Origin: G965237725 sp965237725
GTDB lineage: Bacteria > Pseudomonadota > Gammaproteobacteria > Arenicellales > Poriferihabitantaceae
Length of the DNA: 64,000 nucleotides
Direction: 5' to 3'
Assembly (NCBI GenBank): GCA_965237725.1
Contig: OZ250151.1
Span: 2,170,001-2,234,000 of the forward strand
The notes under the pieces: model-generated
Databases searched by the model: none
What the model was told of the DNA's origin: nothing
The model's input: only the letters and a program-made list of their open reading frames with translations
Shown: positions 17,846 to 26,019 of the stretch, piece by piece
How positions within the stretch are numbered: the stretch's first letter is position 1
Layout: each line of letters opens with the position of its first letter
Made by a program: the position numbers and the translations under genes

Positions 17846-18624
17846 ATTTTTGGTTTAAATGCCTTCACGTAAATAAGTCCCCAACCCATTTTCACAACGC
17901 CATCAGCTTCCTGGATATTCAAGGTCTGCTCAAGAGCCGCTAAAACCTCATCCAGAGTTGCGCGGGATAAACGGAACAAGTCAGAACAAAACTGTGCCAT
18001 AAAGTTCTTATCCGGAAAATCCCAGGTGTATTCAATAAACTTTTCATCGACATTTACAAATCCGCACGCCTCAAGGTCCCTGGTAAACTCACCGGGTGAA
18101 AAGAACATACCGTCATGCCCGATATCTGTAAATCGATCCACTGGTCCGTTCAGCCATTTAGCTGCGGGAGAATCAGTTTGCACGTCGGCAAAAGCGACCC
18201 CAGCCCCTGGAGCGAGAATTCGATACGCTTCATTATAGAATGCCTTTTTGTTGGAAAGATGGTGCAGCCCGACAAGATTGGTTACCCAATTAACGGACTC
18301 GTTTTCAAAGTGCATGTCATGTAAAGGCGCTGTAACCCGCTCGAGGGACTCATCTAATGCTGCCGTGAAATTTTCAGCCGGATCAACGCATGCTATTCGT
18401 ACATCACCTCCCACCTTTAGCCTAATACCTTCAGACAGGTACCCCCCTCCGGCATTGGTATCCACTACGAACATTCCAGAATTAATGTCAAGGGATTCGA
18501 TCAACAACTGACGCTCTGTCTCCCTGGCTTGGGGATATTCCTGGTTGGCCTTATTAAATGGCGCAACGCGCTCCGCAGAATAGTGCTTGATTCTATTGTA
18601 GTAACTGTCAGTTGAATCTGCCAT
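17842..18624 (-). CDS. SAM-dependent methyltransferase
   Basis: A 260-residue class I methyltransferase. Motif I is VVDTNAGGGYLSEG, the acidic loop is ACVDPAEN, and the post-motif region VTNLVGLHHLSNKKAFYNEAYRILAPGAGVAFADV is typical of the Methyltransf_11/25 group. The C-terminal part (SPGEFTRDLEACGFVNVDEKFIEYTW) resembles small-molecule methyltransferases rather than RNA methylases. It is the first gene of a two-gene operon with the ATP-grasp gene. The combination of a ligase and a methyltransferase suggests a small tailored metabolite or a modified amino acid, but this is an inference. Confidence 0.85.
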   Translation of the reverse strand: MADSTDSYYNRIKHYSAERVAPFNKANQEYPQARETERQLLIESLDINSGMFVVDTNAGGGYLSEGIRLKVGGDVRIACVDPAENFTAALDESLERVTAPLHDMHFENESVNWVTNLVGLHHLSNKKAFYNEAYRILAPGAGVAFADVQTDSPAAKWLNGPVDRFTDIGHDGMFFSPGEFTRDLEACGFVNVDEKFIEYTWDFPDKNFMAQFCSDLFRLSRATLDEVLAALEQTLNIQEADGVVKMGWGLIYVKAFKPKI

Positions 18625-18648
18625 TTTTTAAATCTTATTGACGGAAGT

Positions 18649-18691
18649 CCGGGGACAGTATACTCATTAACTGATTGATGTCCCCCGATTT
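18649..18691. repeat. Repeat family B copy
   Basis: TCCGGGGACAGTATACT followed by TAACTGATTGATG and an inverted GTCCCCCGA. It lies just upstream of the methyltransferase start and resembles the copies at 29563 and 38661 (shared TATACTNA...GATTGA). Confidence 0.6.
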
Positions 18692-18733
18692 GTAGCAAGA
18701 AGTTAGAAAAATCATCTAGACTCCTTTCAGTCC

Positions 18734-18972
18734 AGGATTAGTCTGGAATAATATACTGCGCTGCCAGTTCTGCCCCTTCTCCATAACCAGCCAGTACCAA
18801 TTAAAGGTCGACTCGAAATACCGTAAAGCAATGCCTTGTAACGCTCTAAAGCGCGGAGCGTCAGTGTCAGATCATTAGCTAAGCACTTCTCGTAAACCCG
18901 ATTATCCTCATCGTCAATCACCACGACAACGTGGTTATTCGAATGTAAATCTATACCGCAGTAATATGCCAT
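18734..18972 (-). pseudogene. IS110-family transposase, 5' fragment with frameshift
   Basis: The frame opens with MAYYCGIDLHSNNHVVVVID, the DEDD-type N-terminus of IS110/IS1111 transposases, and runs to LERYKALLYGI. There the match moves to another frame and continues as FESTFNWYWLV, the diagnostic IS110 motif, for about 30 more residues. Everything after that is missing. A complete transposase of this group has more than 300 residues, so this is a dead remnant with one frameshift and a large 3' deletion. Confidence 0.85.
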
Positions 18973-18996
18973 GTCAGTCTCCTCAATTTAAAGTGA

Positions 18997-19020
18997 GCGG
19001 TCAGTTTAACAACTGACCGC
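18997..19020. repeat. Hairpin upstream of the IS110 remnant
   Basis: A perfect 10-bp stem, GCGGTCAGTT/AACTGACCGC, with a TAAC loop. It is extended outward by CTCCTC at 18979-18984 and GAGGAG at 19021-19026. It lies just upstream of the transposase start and could be part of the insertion sequence end or a terminator that insulates it. Confidence 0.5.
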
Positions 19021-19026
19021 GAGGAG

Positions 19027-19372
19027 GCTGGCTAGAGGATTATCACAATACGTAATTTACTGCTTCAACCCTAGAAGTTTCGTAAACGTGCCCCCAAAAT
19101 CAAAGACTTGACCCCGGCAAGCTCGTCCAAAACCAAAGACTTGACCCCGCCAAGTTGACCCCGCCAAGCTTTTACAATCAACCATGCCTCCGGTGGCAGC
19201 CGTGCATAAGACGCGAGTCCAACACACGTCTTACCTGGTAAAACGATTGCAGCTTAGCGTTGCCGCAAAGCCCCTATCTACCTACTATGGGAGGCGAACT
19301 AAGATTAGTGGTTTGTTAATAGGATTTGTGCATTTACCGAAGACGAATTTGCGAATAGTTTAAAAATTATTT
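19027..19372. repeat. Repeat-rich intergenic stretch, family A
   Basis: Bases 19091-19171 carry AATCAAAGACTTGACCCC and AACCAAAGACTTGACCCC in tandem, then a third partial TTGACCCCGCCAAGC. The rest (19172-19320) resembles the untranslated 5' end of an IS110-type element. No intact gene is visible. Confidence 0.55.
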
Positions 19373-20296
19373 TTACAGTGCCGGGACATTATTCTCAGCA
19401 TCAATTTCCTTAACCCAGTCTCGCACAATGTCGGCGACTGCATTCTTTTTTGACAACACCAGGTAATACCCCCTACCTGTCTCGACCTCAAGGCCTTGTA
19501 GTTGTACAAGCCATTTGTTAGACAGATAAGGTTCAGCAAGATTATCCCAGGCAAGGGCAATTCCTTTTCCTTCCATGGCGGCTTGTAGAATGAATGCATA
19601 ATTGTAAATGGCATAAGCTTGTTTCACTGGTTTGTAATCCATATTAAAACGAGCAAGAAATTGTTGCCAGCCTAACCAACCATGCTCTCCGGTATCCTGA
19701 AACAGCAAAGGAAGATCAGAAAATTCTTCTGCGCTTAGCGGACGCCCTGACAATTTATGACAGTCAGCAAATTCAGACGAGCAAACCGGAAAAACTTTCT
19801 CACCAAATAACAAATGCGCTTCCTCGCCGGGCCAACTGCCTTCACCGAATCGTATGGCAATGTCGACTTCCTCGGTTGAATAAATTGCCAAGTGATCCGC
19901 TGTGACTACCCGAATTTCTGTGTCAGTCAATCGCGACTTGAGACCCTCGATCCGCGGCAATAACCACATGTGGGCAAAGCCATGGGTGCAGCCGATAGTT
20001 ATTACCTTCTCCTCTTCCATTTCATTGAATTCCTCGATCACAGATCGGATATGCCCCAACCCAAGCTGAGTTGCCATGTAAAGCTTTTGGCCTTCAGCAG
20101 TTAAGGTGATCCGATTGTTCTTACGACTAAACAGCGGATGACCAATATGGTGTTCGAGGTTTGAAATGAACCGGCTGACGGACGGTTGCGCCATGCCCAA
20201 ACGCTTGGCAGCGGCAGTAAAGCTATTGGTTTGCGCGGCCGCTTCAAAAGCGGGTAACGCATTAAGTACGGGTGATATTAGTCGTAAACGCCTCAT
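19373..20296 (-). CDS. LysR-type regulator (GcvA-like)
   Basis: A 307-residue LysR regulator with the winged helix-turn-helix at about residues 8-70 (SFTAAAKRLGMAQPSVSRFISNLE, HPLFSRK) and a GcvA-type effector domain (VITIGCTHGFAHMWLLPRI, VDIAIRFGEGSWPG). It is divergent from the URO-D-fold gene, with about 190 bases between starts, and therefore probably regulates it. The C-terminal ADIVRDWVKEI matches the family ending, so the gene is full length. Confidence 0.92.
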   Translation of the reverse strand: MRRLRLISPVLNALPAFEAAAQTNSFTAAAKRLGMAQPSVSRFISNLEHHIGHPLFSRKNNRITLTAEGQKLYMATQLGLGHIRSVIEEFNEMEEEKVITIGCTHGFAHMWLLPRIEGLKSRLTDTEIRVVTADHLAIYSTEEVDIAIRFGEGSWPGEEAHLLFGEKVFPVCSSEFADCHKLSGRPLSAEEFSDLPLLFQDTGEHGWLGWQQFLARFNMDYKPVKQAYAIYNYAFILQAAMEGKGIALAWDNLAEPYLSNKWLVQLQGLEVETGRGYYLVLSKKNAVADIVRDWVKEIDAENNVPAL

Positions 20297-20486
20297 ACAA
20301 TTATTATATGCTAAGACTTAAATAATTCCAGTGTTTAGTTGCACATACTTTTCCTACAATATAAAAACATTATGATTCAGTGGTGAGACAACAATTGATT
20401 CATTGGCCGAAGTATCCCAATCAGATCACTGCCAACCCGGGTTGCATCCGCTGCCCGGTTCCCAAACTAACTGACAAATAAATGCC

Positions 20487-21788
20487 ATGATCGAAGAACT
20501 ACAATTTCCTGCTGGTAGTCGTTTGCTGGAGCGTTGGAGAGCCGGTGATGTCTCCGCTAAAAACAGGCTACGTGAGATATTCGACGCCACCATTGCTGGC
20601 GAATATGATGGGATTTTCAGCGAAGCGGCTCCAGAGAATGGGGTCCATTGTTCCGCTTCCTTGAACCTCATGACGCTCACTTTAATGAATGAATTGTATG
20701 GTCTGGATTCTGCGGCTTTCTATAAGGGCGACCCCGAACGTTATGTCCGCACCACACTGATGTCACGCAAATTGCTCGGCATGAACAAGATGTACTTAAG
20801 TTGGGTGGTTTATGCTTTTAGTGCAGAAGCGATGGGGCAAGCCATCATGTATCCAGCAGAATCCCCTCCGGGGGTTGATCCAGGCAACATGTCAATAAAC
20901 AAGGATAACTGGCGAGAAATACAGACACCAGATATGGATAACGGTATTCCACGGATTCTTGATGAAACTCTGGCCTGTTACCAACGCCTGACTGGGTTTG
21001 AACCGGTTTTGCATATTTCAGCCCCTTATAGTCTGGCGGCAGACACATACGGACAGGAACCATTAATATTGGCGCTGACCGATGACCCGGATTTTGTCAA
21101 CGAACTTCTCGATCTGCTGGTGGACCGGGTGTTGAAGCCCTGGATTGACCACTTCATGCAACGCTTTCCGAACGGATGGGTAGAGCTTTCAGACGCCCCG
21201 GGTTCCCCATTTTTCATCGGCCCCGATAATTTTAAAAATATTTCCGTACGCACAGTACAACGCTTGATTGATGAAAATCCATGGGGCAATCGGGTCTATG
21301 ATGCCAACTACCGCGGAGACTATGTGGCTCAGGTTGATCAGAGTCGCAGCGGACGATCGCGCCGCCGACCAATAAAGGAAACCGCATGCGCGCCGAGTGA
21401 AAGACTGAGTTTGGAGGAATTACTCGATCTGAAGACAAAAGCTTGCCAGGATTTTGTGATTCGCCTGGATGACGATAGATTACCCGTTCACCACTATGTC
21501 GAGCATGCCATCAAAAACAATATCCCTCTTTTCATGGGGATTGGCGCTTCGCAAATCGATCGCCACAGAACCATTGATCATGGAGAACTAAGAGCACTTA
21601 CTTCTGATTATGTTCAGGCGGTTAAGACCGTAGCGACTACAATTTCCCAAAGTGGGTATTCATCACTGGTTCCACCTTGGCCCGGTACGATATACTTTGA
21701 GGACATCAGTGCCGAATCCAACTTTAGACTGGTGGAAACCATCATCGATACGGTAAATAGAGAAGGCGCTCTGGGCAACAGTGGTTAA
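20487..21788 (+). CDS. Uroporphyrinogen decarboxylase-fold protein
   Basis: A 433-residue protein of the URO-D/methyltransferase superfamily, judged from the overall TIM-barrel pattern: LHISAPYSLAADTYGQEPLI, TDDPDFVNELLDLLVDRVLKPWIDHF and PLFMGIGASQIDR. It is longer than HemE by about 80 residues and lacks its N-terminal signature. The His-x-Cys zinc site of MtaA-type methyltransferases is not obvious. I therefore call only the fold: it could be a corrinoid-linked demethylase or an unrelated lyase. It is alone on its strand, and the divergent LysR gene is the likely regulator. Confidence 0.65.
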   Translation: MIEELQFPAGSRLLERWRAGDVSAKNRLREIFDATIAGEYDGIFSEAAPENGVHCSASLNLMTLTLMNELYGLDSAAFYKGDPERYVRTTLMSRKLLGMNKMYLSWVVYAFSAEAMGQAIMYPAESPPGVDPGNMSINKDNWREIQTPDMDNGIPRILDETLACYQRLTGFEPVLHISAPYSLAADTYGQEPLILALTDDPDFVNELLDLLVDRVLKPWIDHFMQRFPNGWVELSDAPGSPFFIGPDNFKNISVRTVQRLIDENPWGNRVYDANYRGDYVAQVDQSRSGRSRRRPIKETACAPSERLSLEELLDLKTKACQDFVIRLDDDRLPVHHYVEHAIKNNIPLFMGIGASQIDRHRTIDHGELRALTSDYVQAVKTVATTISQSGYSSLVPPWPGTIYFEDISAESNFRLVETIIDTVNREGALGNSG

Positions 21789-21977
21789 TGGAAATTAGAA
21801 CAACATGGGCTTTGGCAAGCGGCTGATTTATTGCATCCGTTAAACCGAGGGAGGTTCAAACTTATCCTGTATATGGTCCAAACGTATAGAAATTCAGGTA
21901 CTTCATCCTGTCGTTCCCAAAAAATCATCCACCACCTATTTAGGTTCTAACAAGTTAACACCTTGACTCGAGATTGC

Positions 21978-22877
21978 TCATATTAAGGCATTATCGGAAC
22001 GCAATCTGTCAGCCAGAAGGTCAATGAAACTACGAATCTTTGATGACGAATATCGCCCTTCTCTATGAATAATATGTACTGGGTGTTCCGCTGATTCAAA
22101 CTCCTGGAGAATTGCATTTAACTCTCCGGTATCAAGATGTGGAGCGGCTTGATATGACAATACTCTGGTAATCCCAAAACCTTTCCTGGCCGCCTCAATT
22201 GCGGCATCATTGGATGAGACAATCAATCTGGGATTAATTCGAAAGGCCCGAGATTGTTTAGTACCTTTAAACTGCCAACCAATAAAATTTTTGGCAGCAC
22301 TGGATGCAATTGTCGAATGCTCGCACAAACGTTTAGGAGAATCCGGCTCACCAAACTTCTTTAAATAAGACGGTGACGCTACGCTTACCAGGCGTACTGC
22401 ACCCACTTTTAGGGCGCGTATACTTGAGTCCGGGAGCTCGCCAATTCTAATACCAACGTCAATTCCTTCGTCGACCATGTTAACAACTCGATCAAGGAAC
22501 AGTGCCGTAATTTGGGTCTCGGGATAACGATTCAAATAATCAACAATACCCGGCATAACATGCATTCGACCAAATAAAACCGGTGCGGTCACAACCAGAT
22601 TACCCCTCGGTTCCGCATTAATACCTGCCGCAGCCTCATCTGCTAAATCGATTTCCTCTAGTACACGGCGTGCGTCTTCAACATAACGTAATCCAGCTTC
22701 AGTGGCACGAACATATCGGGTCGTTCGATTCAATAACTTCACCTTCAATCTCTGTTCAAGTTCAGCAACCGCGCGTGTAACCACAGGTGGCGAGAGATTT
22801 AAACGTCGTGCCGCCGCGGAAAAACTCTGTTCTTCGGCTACCGCAACAAACGCCGACATGGTTTGGAGGCGATCCAT
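21978..22877 (-). CDS. LysR-type regulator (CrgA-like)
   Basis: A 299-residue LysR regulator. The helix-turn-helix lies at residues 1-60 (MDRLQTMSAFVAVAEEQSFS, LNLSPPVVTRAVAELE) and the effector domain has the CrgA/DhmR-type pattern (GNLVVTAPVLFGRMHVMPGI, VDVGIRIGELPDSS). It is divergent from the alpha/beta hydrolase gene, with 134 AT-rich bases between starts, and probably controls that three-gene unit. Confidence 0.92.
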   Translation of the reverse strand: MDRLQTMSAFVAVAEEQSFSAAARRLNLSPPVVTRAVAELEQRLKVKLLNRTTRYVRATEAGLRYVEDARRVLEEIDLADEAAAGINAEPRGNLVVTAPVLFGRMHVMPGIVDYLNRYPETQITALFLDRVVNMVDEGIDVGIRIGELPDSSIRALKVGAVRLVSVASPSYLKKFGEPDSPKRLCEHSTIASSAAKNFIGWQFKGTKQSRAFRINPRLIVSSNDAAIEAARKGFGITRVLSYQAAPHLDTGELNAILQEFESAEHPVHIIHREGRYSSSKIRSFIDLLADRLRSDNALI

Positions 22878-23011
22878 AAATTATTCCTAATTTGACAATA
22901 GTTAATTATATATTATGGGTATTCTTTTTATATACGCAATTCTATAAATTATGCCTCAGAACTGAAATCGACATCTAAATGCCTACTTAACTAACTTAAC
23001 TGAGGAACTGA

Positions 23012-24010
23012 ATGATGAAAAACAAACTGTTTAATCTAATTGTCTCCGGGATCGTAATATCTGCGGTTGTCGGACTCACGACACTGACAATCCAGGCAAA
23101 TGAAACCGAAATAACTTCTGCTGCAGCCGACAGCCGCATATCTGATGCGCGATTTCGTACCATGAAGATTCAGGGTATCGATATCGCCTACCGTGAAGCA
23201 GGGGATCCATCGAATCCTGCGGTCGTGTTGTTACACGGCTTCCCGACTTCAAGTCACATGTTTCGTGAACTGATCCCACAATTGGCGGATAAATATCATG
23301 TTATTGCCCCTGATTACCCTGGGTTCGGCGCAAGTGCAATGCCAGCTATGGGCGAATTTGATTATTCATTTGCTAACTTCGCCAATGTTGTCAATGAACT
23401 ACTGGAAAAAAAATCAGTTGATAAATATGCCATGTATTTGATGGACTACGGCGCACCGGTAGGCTTTCGCTTATTCGCAAAACATCCCGAGCGTGTCAGT
23501 GGCTTTGTCATCCAAAATGGCAATGCCTACGACGAAGGCCTTGAAGCATTCTGGGATCCGATCAAAACCTATTGGGCTGATCCGTCCATTGAAAACCGTG
23601 AAGTATTACGCAACGCACTGCTTACCATTGACGCCACCAAATGGCAATGGACTCATGGAATCCCCGATGACAAGCTGGAATTGGTGAGTCCGGACAATTG
23701 GCACCACGACCAATATCTACTGGAACGACCTGGGAATAAAGATATCCAGCTCGCCATGTTCCTGAGTTATGGCACCAATGTCACTGAATACCCAAACTGG
23801 CAAGCCCTGTTTCGTGAGCATCAACCCCCCGCATTAATTGTCTGGGGCAAAGGCGACTACATTTTTCCTGAGACTGGCGCTCATCCTTATGAGAGAGATC
23901 TCGAATCGGTGGAAAAGCACATTATCGATACCGGCCATTTTGCTCTGGAAACACATCTGGAATTCATCAGCCAAAAAATCGATTCCTTTATGGAAAGAAC
24001 AGCTGGTTGA
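23012..24010 (+). CDS. Exported alpha/beta hydrolase (epoxide hydrolase/dehalogenase-like)
   Basis: A 332-residue alpha/beta hydrolase with an N-terminal Sec signal peptide ending near residue 29 (TLTIQA-NE). The oxyanion strand is VVLLHGFPTSSHMF, and the nucleophile is Asp145 in LMDYGAPVG, as in epoxide hydrolases and haloalkane dehalogenases, rather than the Ser of esterases. The late His is in DTGHFALE. A GAGGAA ribosome binding site precedes the ATG. It is the first gene of a probable operon with the PPOX-like and DUF1348 genes. The substrate is unknown, and location in the periplasm is an inference. Confidence 0.88.
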   Translation: MMKNKLFNLIVSGIVISAVVGLTTLTIQANETEITSAAADSRISDARFRTMKIQGIDIAYREAGDPSNPAVVLLHGFPTSSHMFRELIPQLADKYHVIAPDYPGFGASAMPAMGEFDYSFANFANVVNELLEKKSVDKYAMYLMDYGAPVGFRLFAKHPERVSGFVIQNGNAYDEGLEAFWDPIKTYWADPSIENREVLRNALLTIDATKWQWTHGIPDDKLELVSPDNWHHDQYLLERPGNKDIQLAMFLSYGTNVTEYPNWQALFREHQPPALIVWGKGDYIFPETGAHPYERDLESVEKHIIDTGHFALETHLEFISQKIDSFMERTAG

Positions 24011-24068
24011 AGTTTGAGCAACGCCAGATAACGCATCAGTCAAATTCGCAATATTGAGGTAACGCACT

Positions 24069-24692
24069 ATGGGTCACAAATTTGCAGAAATCGCTTTTAC
24101 AGATGCGGTACGAGAAGTTCAACGAGCCCAAGGCAGTCGAGATGGTTATTCATCAATGGAACAAGGTCCTGATTATAATAATCATCTGGGTGATGTTGAA
24201 GCTGCCTTTATCGCAGATCGAGACAGCTTTTACATCTCCAGTGTTAGTGAGACCGGATGGCCATATCTACAACATCGGGGAGGCCCTCCTGGATTTATGA
24301 GGGTGCTCGATGAACGAACGCTTGGTTTTGCCGATTTTAGTGGAAACCGACAGTATGTCAGTACGGGCAATTTTGTGAACAATGATCGGGTGGCCCTATT
24401 CTTTATGGACTATGCAAACAAGCGCCGATTAAAGTTGTTGGGTCGTATACGTTTGGTGAGTGCAGAAGAGACGGATCTCCTGGACAATCTGGAAGTTTCA
24501 GAGTATCGAGCCCATGTTGAACGCGGCTTCGTGATCACGGTTGAGGCATTTGACTGGAATTGCCCGCAACACATTACACCTCGATTTACCCAATCCCAGG
24601 TCGATGAGATGATTGCACCACTTGTTGAGGAAATCAAACAGCTTAAACTTAATCAGGAGTTTAATTCGGACTCAGAAGATTTCGCTTTTTGA
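24069..24692 (+). CDS. Pyridoxamine 5'-phosphate oxidase-family protein
   Basis: A 207-residue split-barrel flavin-binding protein of the PPOX family. Visible landmarks are AAFIADRDSFYISSVSETGWPYLQ, LGFADFSGNRQYVSTGN, RVALFFMDYANKRRLKLLGRIRLV and the C-terminal NCPQHITPRF. This branch is generally a flavin or F420-type oxidoreductase of unknown substrate rather than true PdxH. It lies 58 bases after the alpha/beta hydrolase and before the DUF1348 gene on the same strand. Confidence 0.87.
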   Translation: MGHKFAEIAFTDAVREVQRAQGSRDGYSSMEQGPDYNNHLGDVEAAFIADRDSFYISSVSETGWPYLQHRGGPPGFMRVLDERTLGFADFSGNRQYVSTGNFVNNDRVALFFMDYANKRRLKLLGRIRLVSAEETDLLDNLEVSEYRAHVERGFVITVEAFDWNCPQHITPRFTQSQVDEMIAPLVEEIKQLKLNQEFNSDSEDFAF

Positions 24693-24784
24693 TACGCCCG
24701 GCTTCTGGCAAACATTGAATTTTGTATTTCACCGACGATAACATTATTTTTAATTTTTAATAATTTACTATCAGGCTAATCAAA

Positions 24785-25264
24785 ATGAATCCTACCGATG
24801 AAACCCGACCGCCACTACCTCCTTTTAACTATGAAACCGCTTGCCAAAAAGTGCGATTAGCTGAAGATGGCTGGAACAGCCAGGCCCCGCAACGCATCGC
24901 CCTAACCTACACAGCGGATAGCAAATGGCGTAATCGGTCCGAGTTCCCGGTTGGTCGTGATCAGATCATCGAGTTTCTGACTCGCAAATGGCAGCGTGAA
25001 CTTGAGTATCGCTTAATTAAAGAACTTTGGGCATACGCGGATAATCGAATCGCGGTGCGATTCGCCTACGAGTGGCGTGACAATTCTGATAACTGGTTTC
25101 GGTCTTATGGAAACGAAAACTGGGAGTTTAATCCTGAAGGGTTAATGCAATTCCGCTTTGCCAGTATTAATGATTTGTCAATCGCTGAAAATGATCGGAA
25201 ATTTCGCTGGGCTCAAGGACGTCGGCCAGACGATCATTTGGGGTTAAGTAAATTAGATTTATAA
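24785..25264 (+). CDS. DUF1348 family protein (NTF2-like fold)
   Basis: A 159-residue protein matching DUF1348: WNSQAPQRIALTYTADSKWRNR, RDQIIEFLTRKWQRELEYRLIKELWAY, ENWEFNPEGLMQFRFASINDLSI. The fold is NTF2/SnoaL-like and the function is not known. It is the third gene after the hydrolase and the PPOX protein, which suggests a shared pathway under the LysR regulator at 21978. Confidence 0.9.
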   Translation: MNPTDETRPPLPPFNYETACQKVRLAEDGWNSQAPQRIALTYTADSKWRNRSEFPVGRDQIIEFLTRKWQRELEYRLIKELWAYADNRIAVRFAYEWRDNSDNWFRSYGNENWEFNPEGLMQFRFASINDLSIAENDRKFRWAQGRRPDDHLGLSKLDL

Positions 25265-25668
25265 TTCAAGTTACCAATTCAATTCAGTGTAAATGAGTAT
25301 TGTGCCCCGTATTTAAATCCTGTATACCAAGTATAAATCACATATCATCTGAAAAATCCGTGAATTTATCGAAGCAGTTGTGTGAAATAATCTGATACCA
25401 GATTGAATTTTGGCACGATTGAATCTATAAGATGTACTGAAGGCAATAGAATTCGGAATAATTAATAGCCTGACACCGAATTCCTGCCGTCGAGTTACTT
25501 TGTCAGTACCCGCGCCTGGGTGGGCTAAGTGAATTAGAAATTTCTGTGCTAAATAGACGATTGGAGTTCAAATTTAACTCCAATGGGATTGAGCTTCCTT
25601 ATGGGCCTCACTGACCACTTACAACTACGCGATACGTTCTTACTATCTATCTTGCCAAAATGTGATGT
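25265..25668. repeat. Intergenic region with two short dispersed repeats
   Basis: Bases 25288-25310 hold AATGAGTATTGTGCCCCG (family E, also at 29897 and 30541) and 25456-25485 hold AATTAATAGCCTGACACCGAA (family C, also near 28079, 56236, 58243 and 62653). No gene or RNA was recognised in the remainder. Confidence 0.5.
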
Positions 25669-25905
25669 TTAGCTACTATCACAACTCGCACTATCCTCGC
25701 TACTGCCACCATCATCATCACAGGTTGTCAATGCGTGGGCAGGTATGACCACTGAGGATAATAGTGGTTTTTTCCAGTTACCTGACATGGTAACCGCAAT
25801 ACCCGAAGTGGCAACAATCTTGCCCATTGCCTTGCGTCGTTTATTATCGACGGCAGTTTTTGTAGCCGTATGCGTCTTTTGATCTTTTTTGTCTTTCATT
25901 GTCAT
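25669..25905 (-). CDS. Small leader protein, RR...W-x-K-P...PAHA, acidic Cys-containing tail
   Basis: A 78-residue protein. After a Lys-rich start come KRRKAMGK, a short hydrophobic stretch and the motif WKKPLLSSVVIPAHA, followed by a 20-residue tail, LTTC plus a run of Asp, Ser, Gly and Glu with two further Cys-containing turns. If the leader is cut after AHA only this acidic Cys/Ser/Asp tail remains, which is very short for a folded protein. It lies downstream of, and on the same strand as, the phosphoribosyltransferase/propeller gene (115 bases apart). The tail might bind metal or be a modification substrate; both are inference. Confidence 0.7.
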   Translation of the reverse strand: MTMKDKKDQKTHTATKTAVDNKRRKAMGKIVATSGIAVTMSGNWKKPLLSSVVIPAHALTTCDDDGGSSEDSASCDSS

Positions 25906-26019
25906 TTCTATGATCTATTAAACCTCAGATTTCACGCCATTCTATGATGGCCCTTACACCCAGTCAACCGTAAACTTTCCATAAACTTTCCGAATGGTAA
26001 CAAAATGATGGGTCATTTT

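Noticed and set aside
19091..19171. Possible CRISPR-like tandem repeat
   Set aside because: There are only two to three imperfect copies without uniform spacers; it fits the dispersed family A repeat.
22878..23011. TTGACA followed by TATTAT as a promoter of the alpha/beta hydrolase gene
   Set aside because: The spacing is about 13 bases, too short for a normal sigma-70 promoter, so I did not call it.
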